Source of the DNA: Marinirhabdus sp963799365
GTDB lineage: Bacteria; Bacteroidota; Bacteroidia; Flavobacteriales; Flavobacteriaceae
Assembly (NCBI GenBank): GCA_963799365.1
Contig: CAWCWV010000001.1
Span: 372,001-436,000, forward strand
Direction: 5' to 3'
DNA length: 64,000 bases
Made by a program: the position numbers and the translations under genes. Below the pieces are notes generated by a model. That model had not been told where the DNA came from and did not search any database. It saw only the letters and a list, made by a program, of their open reading frames with translations. Of the stretch, positions 45,076-55,300 are shown piece after piece (the first letter of the stretch is position 1; every line of letters begins with the position of its first letter).

Positions 45076-45628
45076 ATGAAAAAATTACTAATCACAAGTA
45101 TTGCGCTTATTTCTATGTTTCAAATAAACGCACAAGAAAAAAACATTCAAATAGGAGCAAAGCAGGTCTTAATTTTGCTAACCTCACTGGGGACGTAGAT
45201 GAGACAAAAAGCAGAACGTCGTTTCACCTGGGAATAATGATAGAAATACCACTAACTGAAAAGTTTTCAATACAACGAATTGCTGTTTTCAAGCCAAGGA
45301 GCAAAATTGATGATGAATCTTGATTTTTAATTACATCAACGTCCCGGTTATGGCCAAATATTATGTGACGGATGGATTGAGTTTAGAAGCGAGTCCGCAA
45401 TTTGGGTATTTACTTTCAGCCAATCTTAAGTCCGAACGAATGAGGATAATAATCCACAGCCTACCACTCATAATACAATGGGTAGTACAAAAGCTGCAGA
45501 GAAAATAGATGTAAAAGATGATATAAAATCAATTGATTTTGGCCTCAATATAGGACTTGGATACAAAATGAGAAATGGACTAAATTTCAGCGCCGATACA
45601 ACTTAGGACTTATAATAATTTTGAATAG
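45076..45628 (+). pseudogene. Decayed outer-membrane barrel protein (PorT-like)
   Basis: The reading begins with a good signal peptide at ATG 45076 (MKKLLITSIALISMFQINAQ). In shifting frames it then gives IGAKAGLNFANLTGDVDETKSRTSFHLG, FNYINVPVMAKYYVTDGLSLEASPQFGYLLSANLKSE, and DFGLNIGLGYKMRNGLNFSARYNLGLNNFE, ending at TAG 45626-45628. This is the porin-family (PorT/OMP_b-brl_2) pattern, about 185-190 residues. The breaks I can locate (near 45162, 45272, 45325, 45435 and 45590) include losses of one or two bases. It follows the decayed T9SS protein by five bases, so both belonged to one operon. Confidence 0.75.
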
Positions 45629-45634
45629 TTCTCT

Positions 45635-46678
45635 TTGCCTATTCTAGTGGTTGTATGCTTTATTTTCTTAGTAAGCTGTAATGAGTTCTCTACTGAAAAT
45701 TTATCTAGAACTACAGCTGGTTCTTCAGACTCACAACCAGATGAGTCTGGTAAAAAAGCTATTAAATACTTGCCCATTCCAGACTATCAAAGAAATATGG
45801 CAATGGCAATGTTGCCTGTTCCCACAACCTGGAATTTTAACAAAGCAAACGACCCCGTCATATTTCTTGAGGGACCGGACGGTATAAAAGTATCCTACGT
45901 ACAAGGTGATCAATTTATGTACTCAAATAATCCATACATAGCAGAACAATTTCAGCAAATGGGAGGTACTGTAAAACCTTTTGAACCTATTGAGAAAGTA
46001 GTGCAAACCTTTGAGCAGCTTCTTAGTAAAGATGGGTATAAACTACTAAAACAGTATCCTTTACCACAATTTGAACGTACTGCTTATTCTCTTGACAAAC
46101 AATTTTTTAAGGGGCATCCTGAGCAGAAATCTTTTAAAGTAGTGGGTACAGAGTGGGAAGATAAAAATGGTTTAAAAATCCTTATTCTGATTCAGCATTA
46201 TTTAGCGGAATCACAGGAAAGTTATTATTGGGGGTATGATGTAGAATCTGTTGAGACACCTCCCGAATTTTTTGAACGTGCAAAACAGAATTTTTTAAAT
46301 GCGAAATTAAACGTACGCATGAATAGCCAATGGATTACTGCTGTAAATAATGAAAACAGGCAAAAATCACAGCAAATTACAAACAACCATATAGACCGTA
46401 TGAATGTTCTGAGAGCCCAGGGACAGCAAATCATTGCTAATGGGAGACAGCACGATGCTATGACAACCCGCAACCATCAAAAATTTATGGACAATCTTAA
46501 TGACCGTATTACGGTTACAAGCCCAACTTCTGGGCAATCGTATGATGTGGCTTTGGGAAGCAATCATTATTGGATTAACGATCAAAACCAACTAATTACT
46601 TCAGATAACGCAAATTACAATCCCAACCAAAGCAATTACAGTAGCGGCAACTGGGAAGAAGCACAAATAAATTATTAA
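45635..46678 (+). CDS. Lipoprotein, hypothetical
   Basis: 347 residues, read from a TTG at 45635; because the preceding DNA has lost bases, the native start may lie a few bases upstream. Signal peptide with lipobox LVSC followed by NEFSTENLS. The mature protein has no family I recognise: an alpha/beta region to about residue 225 (YLPIPDYQRNMAMAMLPVPTTWNF; TFEQLLSKDGYKLLKQYPLPQF) then a long polar helix (QNFLNAKLNVRMNSQWITAVNNENRQKSQQ) and an Asn/Ser-rich tail ending GNWEEAQINY. Unlike both sides it has no frameshift in 1 kb. It lies between two T9SS-type genes. Confidence 0.7.
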   Translation: MPILVVVCFIFLVSCNEFSTENLSRTTAGSSDSQPDESGKKAIKYLPIPDYQRNMAMAMLPVPTTWNFNKANDPVIFLEGPDGIKVSYVQGDQFMYSNNPYIAEQFQQMGGTVKPFEPIEKVVQTFEQLLSKDGYKLLKQYPLPQFERTAYSLDKQFFKGHPEQKSFKVVGTEWEDKNGLKILILIQHYLAESQESYYWGYDVESVETPPEFFERAKQNFLNAKLNVRMNSQWITAVNNENRQKSQQITNNHIDRMNVLRAQGQQIIANGRQHDAMTTRNHQKFMDNLNDRITVTSPTSGQSYDVALGSNHYWINDQNQLITSDNANYNPNQSNYSSGNWEEAQINY

Positions 46679-46705
46679 TACTAATCAACTTTAAACCTTA
46701 CACTT

Positions 46706-48036
46706 ATGAAATCGTTCAAGACATTTTTTTCGGCATTACTTCTATGTGCAATCTTTCAATTTTCGGCAAATGCCCAATTAAAAACCTATACCAATGCTAC
46801 AAACAATGACACCTGGCATGACCCAAATAATTGGTCACCCACAGGAGTGCCAAATGATTTTAATGATGTTTTAATCCCTGCGAATTCTATTTTGAATATT
46901 GAGTTTCTTGGCACAGGGAACCCCTTTATGAATAATTTGACTGTAGAAGAAGGGTCTATTGTCACTAAATTTAGCGCTAACCAAATGGTAATTGGAGGTT
47001 TAGGTAATTTTGCTCCAGATACTGAATTCAATATTCTGGAAGGTGTTGTTGTTACAAAGAGTCTAATCATTAATGGAGAATTAAACAGCATTGGCCCTTT
47101 GTCAAAAGGATTGCGAGGTGATGGCCCAGATCCATCTGTTTCTATTACAGGAACTATGAACATACAATCCCCAAGCGAACCGTTTACACTTAGAGAAATT
47201 ACGTTACACATTTTACCTTCGGGCATATTAACTGTAGAAGAAGGCAGCATAATAATAAGTGCTTTTACAGGGAGAGTTCTAAACGAAGGCCTTTTACAAA
47301 AAACAGCAGGAAACGGGACGTTTACAATTTCTACAAGTTTTGAAAACGACGGTGGCACCATAAACGTAGATAGTGGCTCTATGATGCTTTCTGGAGGAAC
47401 AATTTTAACAAATGGGCAATACAATGTAAACCCAAATGGCTTTTTAGAATTAAACAACCTTAATACACATGCTGTGAACGGAACACTCACAGGACAACTA
47501 GACGGTCCGTTTGTTGTAAATGGTGGTGGTTTATTTGTTGGTAATGGAGGCACAAATTTTCTTGATTTCTCTGGACCATCAAGAGTGGAATGGCGTGGTG
47601 GTGTTCTTTCTGCATCAACGGCATCAGGAACGGTTTTAGTGAACAGAGGAAAAATAAATTATAATCTTATAGGAACACAGCAGATACAACTTTCTGGTGG
47701 TGTTATTTTAAGGAATGAGGGTGACATCTATCTTTTGGAAATGTAAATGATTTATACACCTTGATGTAGTTTGTGCCAGACAATGTAACGCTAAGGTTCA
47801 TAATTGTAGCATTTCCCAATCCAACTTCAGGAAATTTTACAATTACAATAGGAACTACTCTATCAGAAATAAACACTACCACTACAAATATCCTCGGGCA
47901 AGTAGTTGCATTTGAACGATTTGTAAATACCGATACTTTGGAGATTGACCTTCAAGGTAGTAGCCCGGGGATTTATTTTGTGACATTAACCACTGATGTG
48001 GGAATTTCAGAAACTATAAAAGTCGTTAAAGAATAA
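46706..48036 (+). pseudogene. T9SS surface protein with one frameshift before the sorting domain
   Basis: The first part (46706-47746, 346 residues) has a signal peptide (MKSFKTFFSALLLCAIFQFSANAQ) and a G8/PL-like beta-helix look (NDTWHDPNNWSPTGVPNDFNDVLIPANS, then many short NGGTI/LTVEEGS strands). The second part (47773-48036) holds the T9SS type A sorting domain: FPNPTSGNFTITIG, TNILGQVVAFERFVNTDTLEIDLQGSSPGIYFVTL, ending ETIKVVKE. Reading TATCTTTT(T)GGAAATGTAAATG with one extra T near 47735 would give YLFGNVNDLYTL and extend the first frame, so a base is probably missing there. As written, the protein would lack its export signal. May be real or a sequence error. Confidence 0.8.
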
Positions 48037-48091
48037 GTAACCCTTTAACTTTACTTAGTAATAGCCTTATCTTTGAAAAAAAAATAAGGCT

Positions 48092-49351
48092 ATGCTTCGT
48101 TGGTTAATTCCTATTGCCCTTTATATTCTTATAGATATTTATGCATTCCAAGCGGTAAAAACGGTAACAAATAACCGTTGGATCTATGGGGTTTATTTGG
48201 CAAGTTCACTGCTGGTTTTAGGGTTATTTATTTATGCAATTACATCTGGACAAGCACGAACCAATCCAAAACTTGCCTATATATTTGGTTTTTTCCTTGC
48301 GTTCTTTGTACCCAAATTACTGCTAATCATTTTTATGTTCGGAGAAGATATTGTACGCCTTTTTGTAGGTCTTTTTGCGAAAATAGGCGGAAATGAAGCT
48401 GGATTTTATATTCCTTCCCGAAGGAAATTTATTAGCAGTATCGCTTTAGGCGTTGCCGCAATTCCTTTTGCATCCTTACTTTACGGAATGATCCAGGGCA
48501 AATACAATTACAAAGTCTTAAAATATGCGCTCGAATTTGATGACCTCCCCGAAGCATTTGACGGCTACACCCTAACCCAAATAAGTGATATTCACAGCGG
48601 CAGTTTCGATAACAAGGAAAAAATTACTTATGGAATTGATCTTATAAACCAACAAAAAAGCGATGTCATTCTCTTTACAGGAGATCTGGTGAATAATGTA
48701 GCTTCAGAAATGACACCCTGGAAAGAACTCTTCGGAAGCTTAAAAGCTACCGATGGCGTATATTCTGTATTGGGAAATCACGATTATGGGGATTATGTTT
48801 CCTGGAATTCTGAAATAGAGAAAACAGAAAACCTTTCAGCCTTAAAAAATCTTCAGCAAGAAATGGGATGGCGTTTATTACTGAATGAAAACACCACCCT
48901 AGAGAAAAATGGTGAAAATATTAAACTAATTGGCGTAGAAAATTGGGGTGCTGGCGGATTTAAAAAAGCTGGCGATCTCCATAAAGCCTGCGAGGGTATT
49001 GCTGCAACCGATTTTAAAATATTGATGAGCCACGACCCGTCTCACTGGCAGGAAGAGGTAAAGATGAATGATAAAAATATACATTTAACTTTGAGTGGCC
49101 ACACCCACGGAATGCAGTTTGGTATAGAAATCCCAGGCTGGTTTAAGTGGAGTCCTGTTAAGTATAGATACGAGAACTGGGCTGGGATTTATGAGGAATT
49201 TGGGCGTTATATAAATGTGAATAGAGGTTTTGGCTATTTAGGCTATCCGGGTAGGGTGGGAATTTGGCCGGAAGTTACTGTGATTACCTTGAAAAAGAGG
49301 CAGAAAGCTCAAAATGAAATTATTATCCAAGTTCCTTCCCCCAGTAGTTAA
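48092..49351 (+). CDS. Membrane-anchored metallophosphoesterase
   Basis: 419 residues: four N-terminal hydrophobic segments (to about 135), then a calcineurin-like phosphoesterase domain with all metal motifs, SDIHSGSF, FTGDLVNN, LGNHDYGDY, and SGHTHGMQFG. Resembles YkuE/LpxG-type membrane phosphoesterases that act on lipids or lipid-linked phosphates; some relatives are UDP-2,3-diacylglucosamine hydrolases. The substrate cannot be read from the sequence. The start (ATG 48092) is preceded by CTTATCTTTGAAA, with TATCTTTG at 48066-48073 a full -7 box. Confidence 0.9.
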   Translation: MLRWLIPIALYILIDIYAFQAVKTVTNNRWIYGVYLASSLLVLGLFIYAITSGQARTNPKLAYIFGFFLAFFVPKLLLIIFMFGEDIVRLFVGLFAKIGGNEAGFYIPSRRKFISSIALGVAAIPFASLLYGMIQGKYNYKVLKYALEFDDLPEAFDGYTLTQISDIHSGSFDNKEKITYGIDLINQQKSDVILFTGDLVNNVASEMTPWKELFGSLKATDGVYSVLGNHDYGDYVSWNSEIEKTENLSALKNLQQEMGWRLLLNENTTLEKNGENIKLIGVENWGAGGFKKAGDLHKACEGIAATDFKILMSHDPSHWQEEVKMNDKNIHLTLSGHTHGMQFGIEIPGWFKWSPVKYRYENWAGIYEEFGRYINVNRGFGYLGYPGRVGIWPEVTVITLKKRQKAQNEIIIQVPSPSS

Positions 49352-49713
49352 CAATTTTAAATGGAGCTTAAAAACTATATCCTGCTTTTCGGGAGATGGT
49401 AGATTTTGGTCTCATTTTTTTCAAACGCTCCATAGTTAACTCGAAATTTGGAAGGGGGACCCTGAAGTTGTTTGTTTTAATTTTTGATGCTTAACCCCTT
49501 CCGAAATTTTGCATTAAAAATCTTGAATACTTATAAACATACTAACAAAATTTCACCTTCCCCTAACGCTTTAAAAAATTGTTATTTCTTTTAATGAAGG
49601 AGGCTAGGGGAAGGAGCTGTATGTAATTTTAAATTGAAAATGTGCTTAATAAAATCAATAGCGAACAATTACACCACAATTACTATATTTGTAAAACTAA
49701 TATCGCAACGATT
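49352..49713. repeat. Intergenic region with GC-rich inverted repeats
   Basis: A gene-free stretch holding two inverted repeats. CGAAATTTGGAAGGGG (49442-49457) faces CCCCTTCCGAAATTTTG (49495-49511), one base different in length, and CCTTCCCCTA (49556-49565) faces TAGGGGAAGG (49605-49614). Nearly the same CGAAATTCGGAAGGGGGA appears at 59471-59488, so this is one member of a dispersed family. A -7 box TATATTTG at 49684-49691 belongs to the next gene. Confidence 0.55.
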
Positions 49714-50010
49714 ATGTCCAAATTTGGAGAATTAATTGAAACCCAGGTGCCTGTCTTGCTAGACTTTTATGCAGAACGGGACGAAGCCAGTAAAGGGATG
49801 CACGCTGTACTTAGAGACGTAGCTGCCGCCTTAGGCGATAAAGCCCGCGTCATTAAAATAGACGTGGAAAAAAACAACGAACTTGCCGAAGCCCTTCGAG
49901 TTAAGGGTCTCCCAACCTTAATGATCTACAAAGGAGGCGAAATGAAATGGCGCCAGAGTGGAGAGCAAGATGCCAATACCTTAATTGGATTGGTAAAAGA
50001 ATACGTTTAA
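49714..50010 (+). CDS. Thioredoxin-fold protein lacking the CxxC site
   Basis: 98 residues from ATG 49714; the frame is open upstream to 49642 but the TATATTTG promoter box (49684-49691) lies inside that extension. The fold is typical: PVLLDFYAE, VIKIDVEKNNELAEALRVKGLPTLMIYKGGE with the cis-Pro motif (GLPT). In place of WCGPC the sequence is FYAERDEASKGM, with no cysteine anywhere. It therefore cannot do thiol exchange and more likely acts as a chaperone or binding subunit. Acidic and Lys-rich helices suggest a soluble cytoplasmic protein. Confidence 0.88.
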   Translation: MSKFGELIETQVPVLLDFYAERDEASKGMHAVLRDVAAALGDKARVIKIDVEKNNELAEALRVKGLPTLMIYKGGEMKWRQSGEQDANTLIGLVKEYV

Positions 50011-50223
50011 ATTTCTATATCCTCTTGAATAACTCCTAAATTGTTGATAGACAATTACTTTTCTTAATTCATCGTTTTTAACGTCTGTAAAAAGTGTTAA
50101 AATTCCTACAACTACCTTGTTTTTTAACGACGAAAACCCTATTTTAAGGTTTAACTTATATACATTCGCACAAAATTAATTGTACGCATATATAAACAAA
50201 TTTAACCTTTCAATCCCCAAATT

Positions 50224-51687
50224 ATGAAATTTAGAATTACACTAGTAGCGTTGCTTATTTGTAATATAGCAATCGCTCAAGTAGGAATTGGGACAATAAC
50301 CCCAGATGCAACATCTATGTTGGATGTAAGCTCAGATTCAAAAGGTTTCTTAGCTCCTAGAATGACAACCGTTCAAAGAAACGCAATCACAACACCAGCT
50401 AACAGTCTTTTGGTGTATGATATAGATTTAAAATCCTTTTATTATTATGATACACCAACGACAACATGGATCAAGTTAAATTCAACTTCCAGCCAGAGGA
50501 ATAATTATAAATTAGTAAAGTCTGTGACAGATTTGGCTCCAGAGTTAGCAAATGGTGGCGGAACAAAATATTTACTAGCCTCCAACACCTATTATGAAAT
50601 TAATGGTACCATTTCGCTGGCTGTCCCAATTGATTTAAACAATGCGTATGTCTCCGGACTAGATGCCAATGAAGATATCCTTAGTTTTTCTGGAGGAACT
50701 GTTTTTCAGGGAAGTACAGGTGGGAGTATTAGGAATGTAACTCTTAAAGGTGCACGAGCTTTCAATATTAGTGGTCCAGGACTTACAAGTACTACCAGTA
50801 TCTTACTGCAAAACACTATTATTGATGGCATGACCACAAGTGTAGGTACCATATCTAACATTGGATTATTCTTTGGAAATATTGTGCAGTTTCTAAATAA
50901 TATAAATGGAATTACCTATAGTAATATTGGAAACCTCTTATTAAGTAACCAAGGTTGGTTTAATACCAACACTGGTACTTTTGAAACATTTACAGGTAAT
51001 TTTGGGCTTATTGAAAAAGTAAGCGGTTTTAGTACTGTGGCCTCCGGAGCTACTGGTATAAATGTAAGTTCAAATCCAATTGTTGGGGAGGGAATACTTC
51101 TGGGTACAGTATTTTCTGGAGCAGGAACTTATGTTAACAGATATACGATGGGCTCCTATACTGGATTCAATTTTAATAATAATTGGGTGGTAAATAGCCC
51201 AGGGATTCCACGAGAATCCGATAATGAAGCCAGTGCTAACATATATTATAATGGGGCTATAACAACAGGGTTTTTTCAAACAGCAAATAATAACAATACT
51301 GCTTTTAATTTAAGTGGAGACTCAGCTTCAAATACAACTACGGCTGTGAATATGTTCCGCACAACTTCACCCCAAAACAATAGAATTACCTATAACGGTA
51401 AGCGAAAAAGAACTTTTCAGTTGAATGCTTCCTTATCGGTAAGAGGAGACATCGCCGATCAGTTTTATGGTTTTTTTATTCGGAAAAATGGAGCTGCCGG
51501 TTCGACACTAACAGAGACAAATTCATTAATGAGAATTAACAATGTGAACGATATCAATAGTATATCTATTTCTGGAACAGTGGAGCTAATGCCAGGAGAA
51601 TTTATTGAGATCTGGGGCCAAAGGTTAACAGGTACAGGTGGAAACCCAAGGCTTTCTATTTTCTCACTCAATCTAAATATAAGGTAA
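50224..51687 (+). CDS. Large secreted surface protein with tail-fibre-like N-terminus
   Basis: 487 residues with a signal peptide (MKFRITLVALLICNIAIAQ). Residues 20-60 have VGIGTITPDATSMLDVSSDSKGFLAPRMTTVQRNAI, a module found at the start of many Bacteroidota exported and tail-fibre-like proteins. The middle (about 100-390) is Ser/Thr/Asn/Gly-rich and beta-rich. The last 130 residues (FQLNASLSVRGDIADQFYGFFIRKNGAAG...ISGTVELMPGEFIEIWGQRLTG...LSIFSLNLNIR) look like a trimeric TNF/C1q-type jelly-roll head. No T9SS sorting domain. This pattern suggests a trimeric fibre or appendage, which is inference. Its terminator (51737-51769) lies inside the next gene. Confidence 0.65.
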   Translation: MKFRITLVALLICNIAIAQVGIGTITPDATSMLDVSSDSKGFLAPRMTTVQRNAITTPANSLLVYDIDLKSFYYYDTPTTTWIKLNSTSSQRNNYKLVKSVTDLAPELANGGGTKYLLASNTYYEINGTISLAVPIDLNNAYVSGLDANEDILSFSGGTVFQGSTGGSIRNVTLKGARAFNISGPGLTSTTSILLQNTIIDGMTTSVGTISNIGLFFGNIVQFLNNINGITYSNIGNLLLSNQGWFNTNTGTFETFTGNFGLIEKVSGFSTVASGATGINVSSNPIVGEGILLGTVFSGAGTYVNRYTMGSYTGFNFNNNWVVNSPGIPRESDNEASANIYYNGAITTGFFQTANNNNTAFNLSGDSASNTTTAVNMFRTTSPQNNRITYNGKRKRTFQLNASLSVRGDIADQFYGFFIRKNGAAGSTLTETNSLMRINNVNDINSISISGTVELMPGEFIEIWGQRLTGTGGNPRLSIFSLNLNIR

Positions 51688-51689
51688 TA

Positions 51690-52370
51690 TTAATTGATTT
51701 TTTTAAACAATAAATTTTCACCCTTAATGAACTCCAAAACCTTCGGTAACACATACCGAAGGTTTTTTTCTGCTTTTAAACTATCATGAAAGACTACAAC
51801 ACTTCCTGGTTTTATATTGTTTAAAACATTTTCAAGACACTTTTCTTCTAAAATAGAAGTATCAAAATCTGCGCTCAGTACATCCCACATCACTATTTTG
51901 TATCCTTTTTCAGCTACCTTTTTTGCCTGTGCTGAGGTCATTCTTCCATAAGGAGGGCGGAATAGGGAGGTACGAGTCGTGAGAGGTGAAATTTGCTCGT
52001 TGCTCGTCGCTCTAAACTCGTCGTTGAAAGTTGTAATAGTTTCTTCAAATAGCGCAATATCCTCCAAATATTTTTCAGTAGTAGTTTCAGTTCCTTTTAG
52101 GTGATGAAAGGTGTGGTTACCTATACTATGACCTTCAGTAATAATCCTTTCGAAGATTTCGGGGTGCTTTTTTACATTTTCTCCAATACAGAAAAACGTG
52201 GCTTTCGCATCATATTCCTTTAAAAGATCTAATACCCAGGGCGTAACTTCTGGGATGGGACCGTCGTCAAAAGTGAGGTATATGTTCGGTTCTTTACGAG
52301 AAAACGCCCAAACTCGCCGTGGGAATAACCACTGTACAAGTTTGGGCGTTTTAACCAGATAGGATTTCAA
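51690..52370 (-). CDS. Polysaccharide deacetylase (NodB family)
   Basis: 226 residues, no signal peptide. NodB motifs in order: TFDDGPIPEVTPWVLDLL (metal Asp and base), SIGNHTFHHLKG (metal His pair), and RPPYGRMTSAQ; later VVFHDSLKAEKNLRYVLPKVL gives motif 5. These enzymes remove N-acetyl groups from chitin-like or peptidoglycan sugars. The start is two bases after the stop of the DUF2723 gene, so they form an operon, suggesting a role in surface glycan or glycoprotein making. The last 27 codons contain the convergent terminator. Confidence 0.92.
   Translation of the reverse strand: MKSYLVKTPKLVQWLFPRRVWAFSRKEPNIYLTFDDGPIPEVTPWVLDLLKEYDAKATFFCIGENVKKHPEIFERIITEGHSIGNHTFHHLKGTETTTEKYLEDIALFEETITTFNDEFRATSNEQISPLTTRTSLFRPPYGRMTSAQAKKVAEKGYKIVMWDVLSADFDTSILEEKCLENVLNNIKPGSVVVFHDSLKAEKNLRYVLPKVLEFIKGENLLFKKIN
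51737..51769 (+). terminator. Terminator of the surface gene inside the deacetylase coding region
   Basis: A perfect 12-bp stem (AAACCTTCGGTA / TACCGAAGGTTT) with a 5-base loop is followed by four more T residues, 50 bases past the stop of the 50224 gene. It lies within codons for NLRYVLPKVL on the opposite strand, so it serves two genes at once. A strong hairpin of this perfection is unlikely to be chance. Confidence 0.75.
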
Positions 52371-52372
52371 AA

Positions 52373-55300
52373 TTATTGCTCTATCTCCACATTAGTATTA
52401 TCCTGGACCACAGTGTCCAAGGGAATGTTTATAGCATTCGTGTCGTTTTCAAGTATATCCTTGTCTGCTTTTTTATCTAGATCCATTCCTTCATCTGCAG
52501 AATAAAAATGACGGAACAGCTTCAAATAATCGTTAAACTTTGCAGCTTCAGGCTTTGCAAATTCTTCGGAATCCATTACAATTAAAATATCTACCAAACC
52601 ACGATATTTTTCCATATCGCTTATAATTTCATCTGCAATTCCAAACTGTCGCTGAATTTTCATTCCGCTGTAATACAACAGTTTTTCTTGGTAGATAGTG
52701 GAAACCTCTTTGTATAATTTTCGTGCTTTTTCTTTATTGTCAACCTCATAATATCCTAATAAATAGGGTTCCAATAAAGAATAATACTCAAAGTCTTTTA
52801 CTGGCATTTTTTCCATGGCAAGGTCTAATATATTTTCGGCCTTATCCATTTTTTCCTCGTTCATAAGCGCTTCTGCCAAACGTGCTAGGTTGCTTCGGTA
52901 GGTAATTCCGTTTCGGCGTGTTTCGGTATCGTGGTAAATATCCGGACTACCGCTGTTTCCCCAATCAAAACCCATCACAATGTCATACATTTTATCGGCA
53001 TCTATTCGGCCCATATCAAACGGATTACCTTTTGCTACTGGAGTTCTTATTGGAACTAATTTGTAAGTAACCCCTTCTAGTTGTAAATAATCCTTCATCC
53101 AGATATAATCATCATCACCAAAACTTCCACCGCTAAAATAGATGGGGCGTTCCCAGTTGTTATTGGCAATAACGTCCAGCATCATCATTCTGTTTTTGTA
53201 TAAAACGTTTTCTTTTAAGGTGATGTCTATATAAGGTACAATCTTATCCGCATCTTTTTGTGCAACAATCCCATTACGAAGTACTGCTTCTTTATCTACA
53301 GGAATACGAATGGTTTTACTTGGGAACGTATTGGCCCATTGGTTACTTTCCAGCTCTACCTTAGTTCTAGGATCGTCGCTTTCTACCCAGTTCATCCATT
53401 GTTTGATGTCTATGGTGTCTCTTGTAGATTCTTGAAAATAAAGGAAATCCCTAGCTCCAAAACGGTATTTGTCATGGGTGAGTTGAGATGGGATAGGATC
53501 ACTCTCAAATGCTTTCTTTTTCATATCGTCTATATACCAATCTGTTGCGAACAAACTAGTGTTTACAATACGAACATCGCGTCTATAGCCTTCAATATTC
53601 TGGGCGTACCACAGTGCAAAGGTGTCATTATCTCCAATGGTGAAGAGAATGGCATTTTCATCGCAAGAATCCAGATACATTTTACCCATGCTATTGGCCG
53701 TATAACGATTGGAACGGTCGTGGTCGTCCCAGTTTTGGTACGCCAAAATAACAGGCGATGCCAGCATAGTTGCTACAACTACAATTGGAATTGCGAGTTT
53801 TGGTTTTATAGCCTCTTTCAGCATTTCGTATAATGCATAAACGCCAAAGCCAATCCACATAGCGAATACATAGAAGGAGCCTACCAGCGCATAGTCACGT
53901 TCTCGGGGTTCAAAAGGTCTTTCGTTAAGGTATACTTTAAGTGCCAAACCTGTAAATAGAAATAACACCAGCAGTACCCAGAAGGTTTTCATATCGTTTT
54001 TAAAATGAAATACAACCCCCAAAACCCCAAGAATAAGCGGTAATAAATAATACGTATTTCTGGCTTTGTTGTTTTTTACATCGCTCGGCAGGTTGTCTTG
54101 TGTTCCTAATCTTAATTCATCTAAAAATGAAATTCCACTCAGCCAATTTCCATGTAGATCGGTTTTCTGACCTTGCACATCATCTTGTCTACCTGCAAAA
54201 TTCCACATAAAATAACGCCAATACATATAGCCAAATTGATACTCAAATGTATACGCTAAATTCTCCCATAGCGAAGGTGGTTTTATGTCTAGAAACTGTC
54301 CATAAGTCTTTAAAAAGTCATTATAGTCATCCTTATCTACTTTACCTTCTTTAAAGGCTTGTTTGAAGTTAGCGACAATCTCTACCAATCTTGATTCGCT
54401 TCTATAGCCAGATTTTATAGTAAATTCTACACCGTCTGTAAATTCCAAATAGTTGGCGTTATGGTCTGGACTCCACATTCGGGGCAGGATTACCTTGTGC
54501 TTATCGTCCAGGTTTTGGCCAGCATCTTTGTATTGGTTTACTATAATATATTTGCCTGTTGTTTCGTCTTTTTCATATTTAGGCTTATCGTCTTTGTAGG
54601 GGTTTTCTGGGTCTAATCCTGAATACATTTCAGTAAAAAGGGGGCCGTAAAACAAATGTGTTTCTGGATATTGTTCCCGGTTGTAATAGGCTAGTAATTC
54701 ACGGGCATTATTAGGATTGTTTTCGTTGATAACAGTTCCCGCGTTGGCACGAATAGGTAGCATTAACCAGCTAGAAAACCCAATAAAAATAAATAGTACA
54801 CATAGTAATAATGTGTTTACCTGTCCAAGATTTTTCTTTCTGGTGTAGCGTAAACCGAAATAGAACAAAGCTATAAATAGCAGTCCTGCGATAATGGTTC
54901 CCGAATTAAAGGGCATTCCTAATGAGTTTACAAAGAACAACTCAAAGGCACTAAAGAGTTTCATGGTATACGGTAACAAAAGCTTAAAAATGAGAAGCAA
55001 AATAGCAACCGTAACTACGTTGGCAATTAGAAAGTTTTTGAGGGTAATTGTCTTGTAATTTTTGAAATAATACAAGAAACCCATAGCAGGAATGGCAAGT
55101 AATGCCATAAAGTGAATACCAAAGGAAAGTCCTATGATAAATGCAATAAGGATCAACCAGCGGTCACCACGAGGAGTGTTCATCTCACGTTCCCAGCGTA
55201 ATCCACAATAAAATAAAATAGAGAGTACACAAGCTCCAGATGCGTATACTTCGGCCTCTACAGCGTTGTACCAAAAACTATCTGTAAAAGTAAAACTTAA

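Noticed and set aside
46786..47553. A 255-residue open frame on the minus strand opposite the T9SS protein.
   Set aside because: It is Pro/Ser-rich noise mirroring the Gly/Thr-rich coding strand; the plus-strand frame has a signal peptide and a sorting domain.
53258..53833. A 191-residue plus-strand frame opposite the DUF2723 gene.
   Set aside because: No domain or start context, and the minus strand codes for a continuous family protein there.
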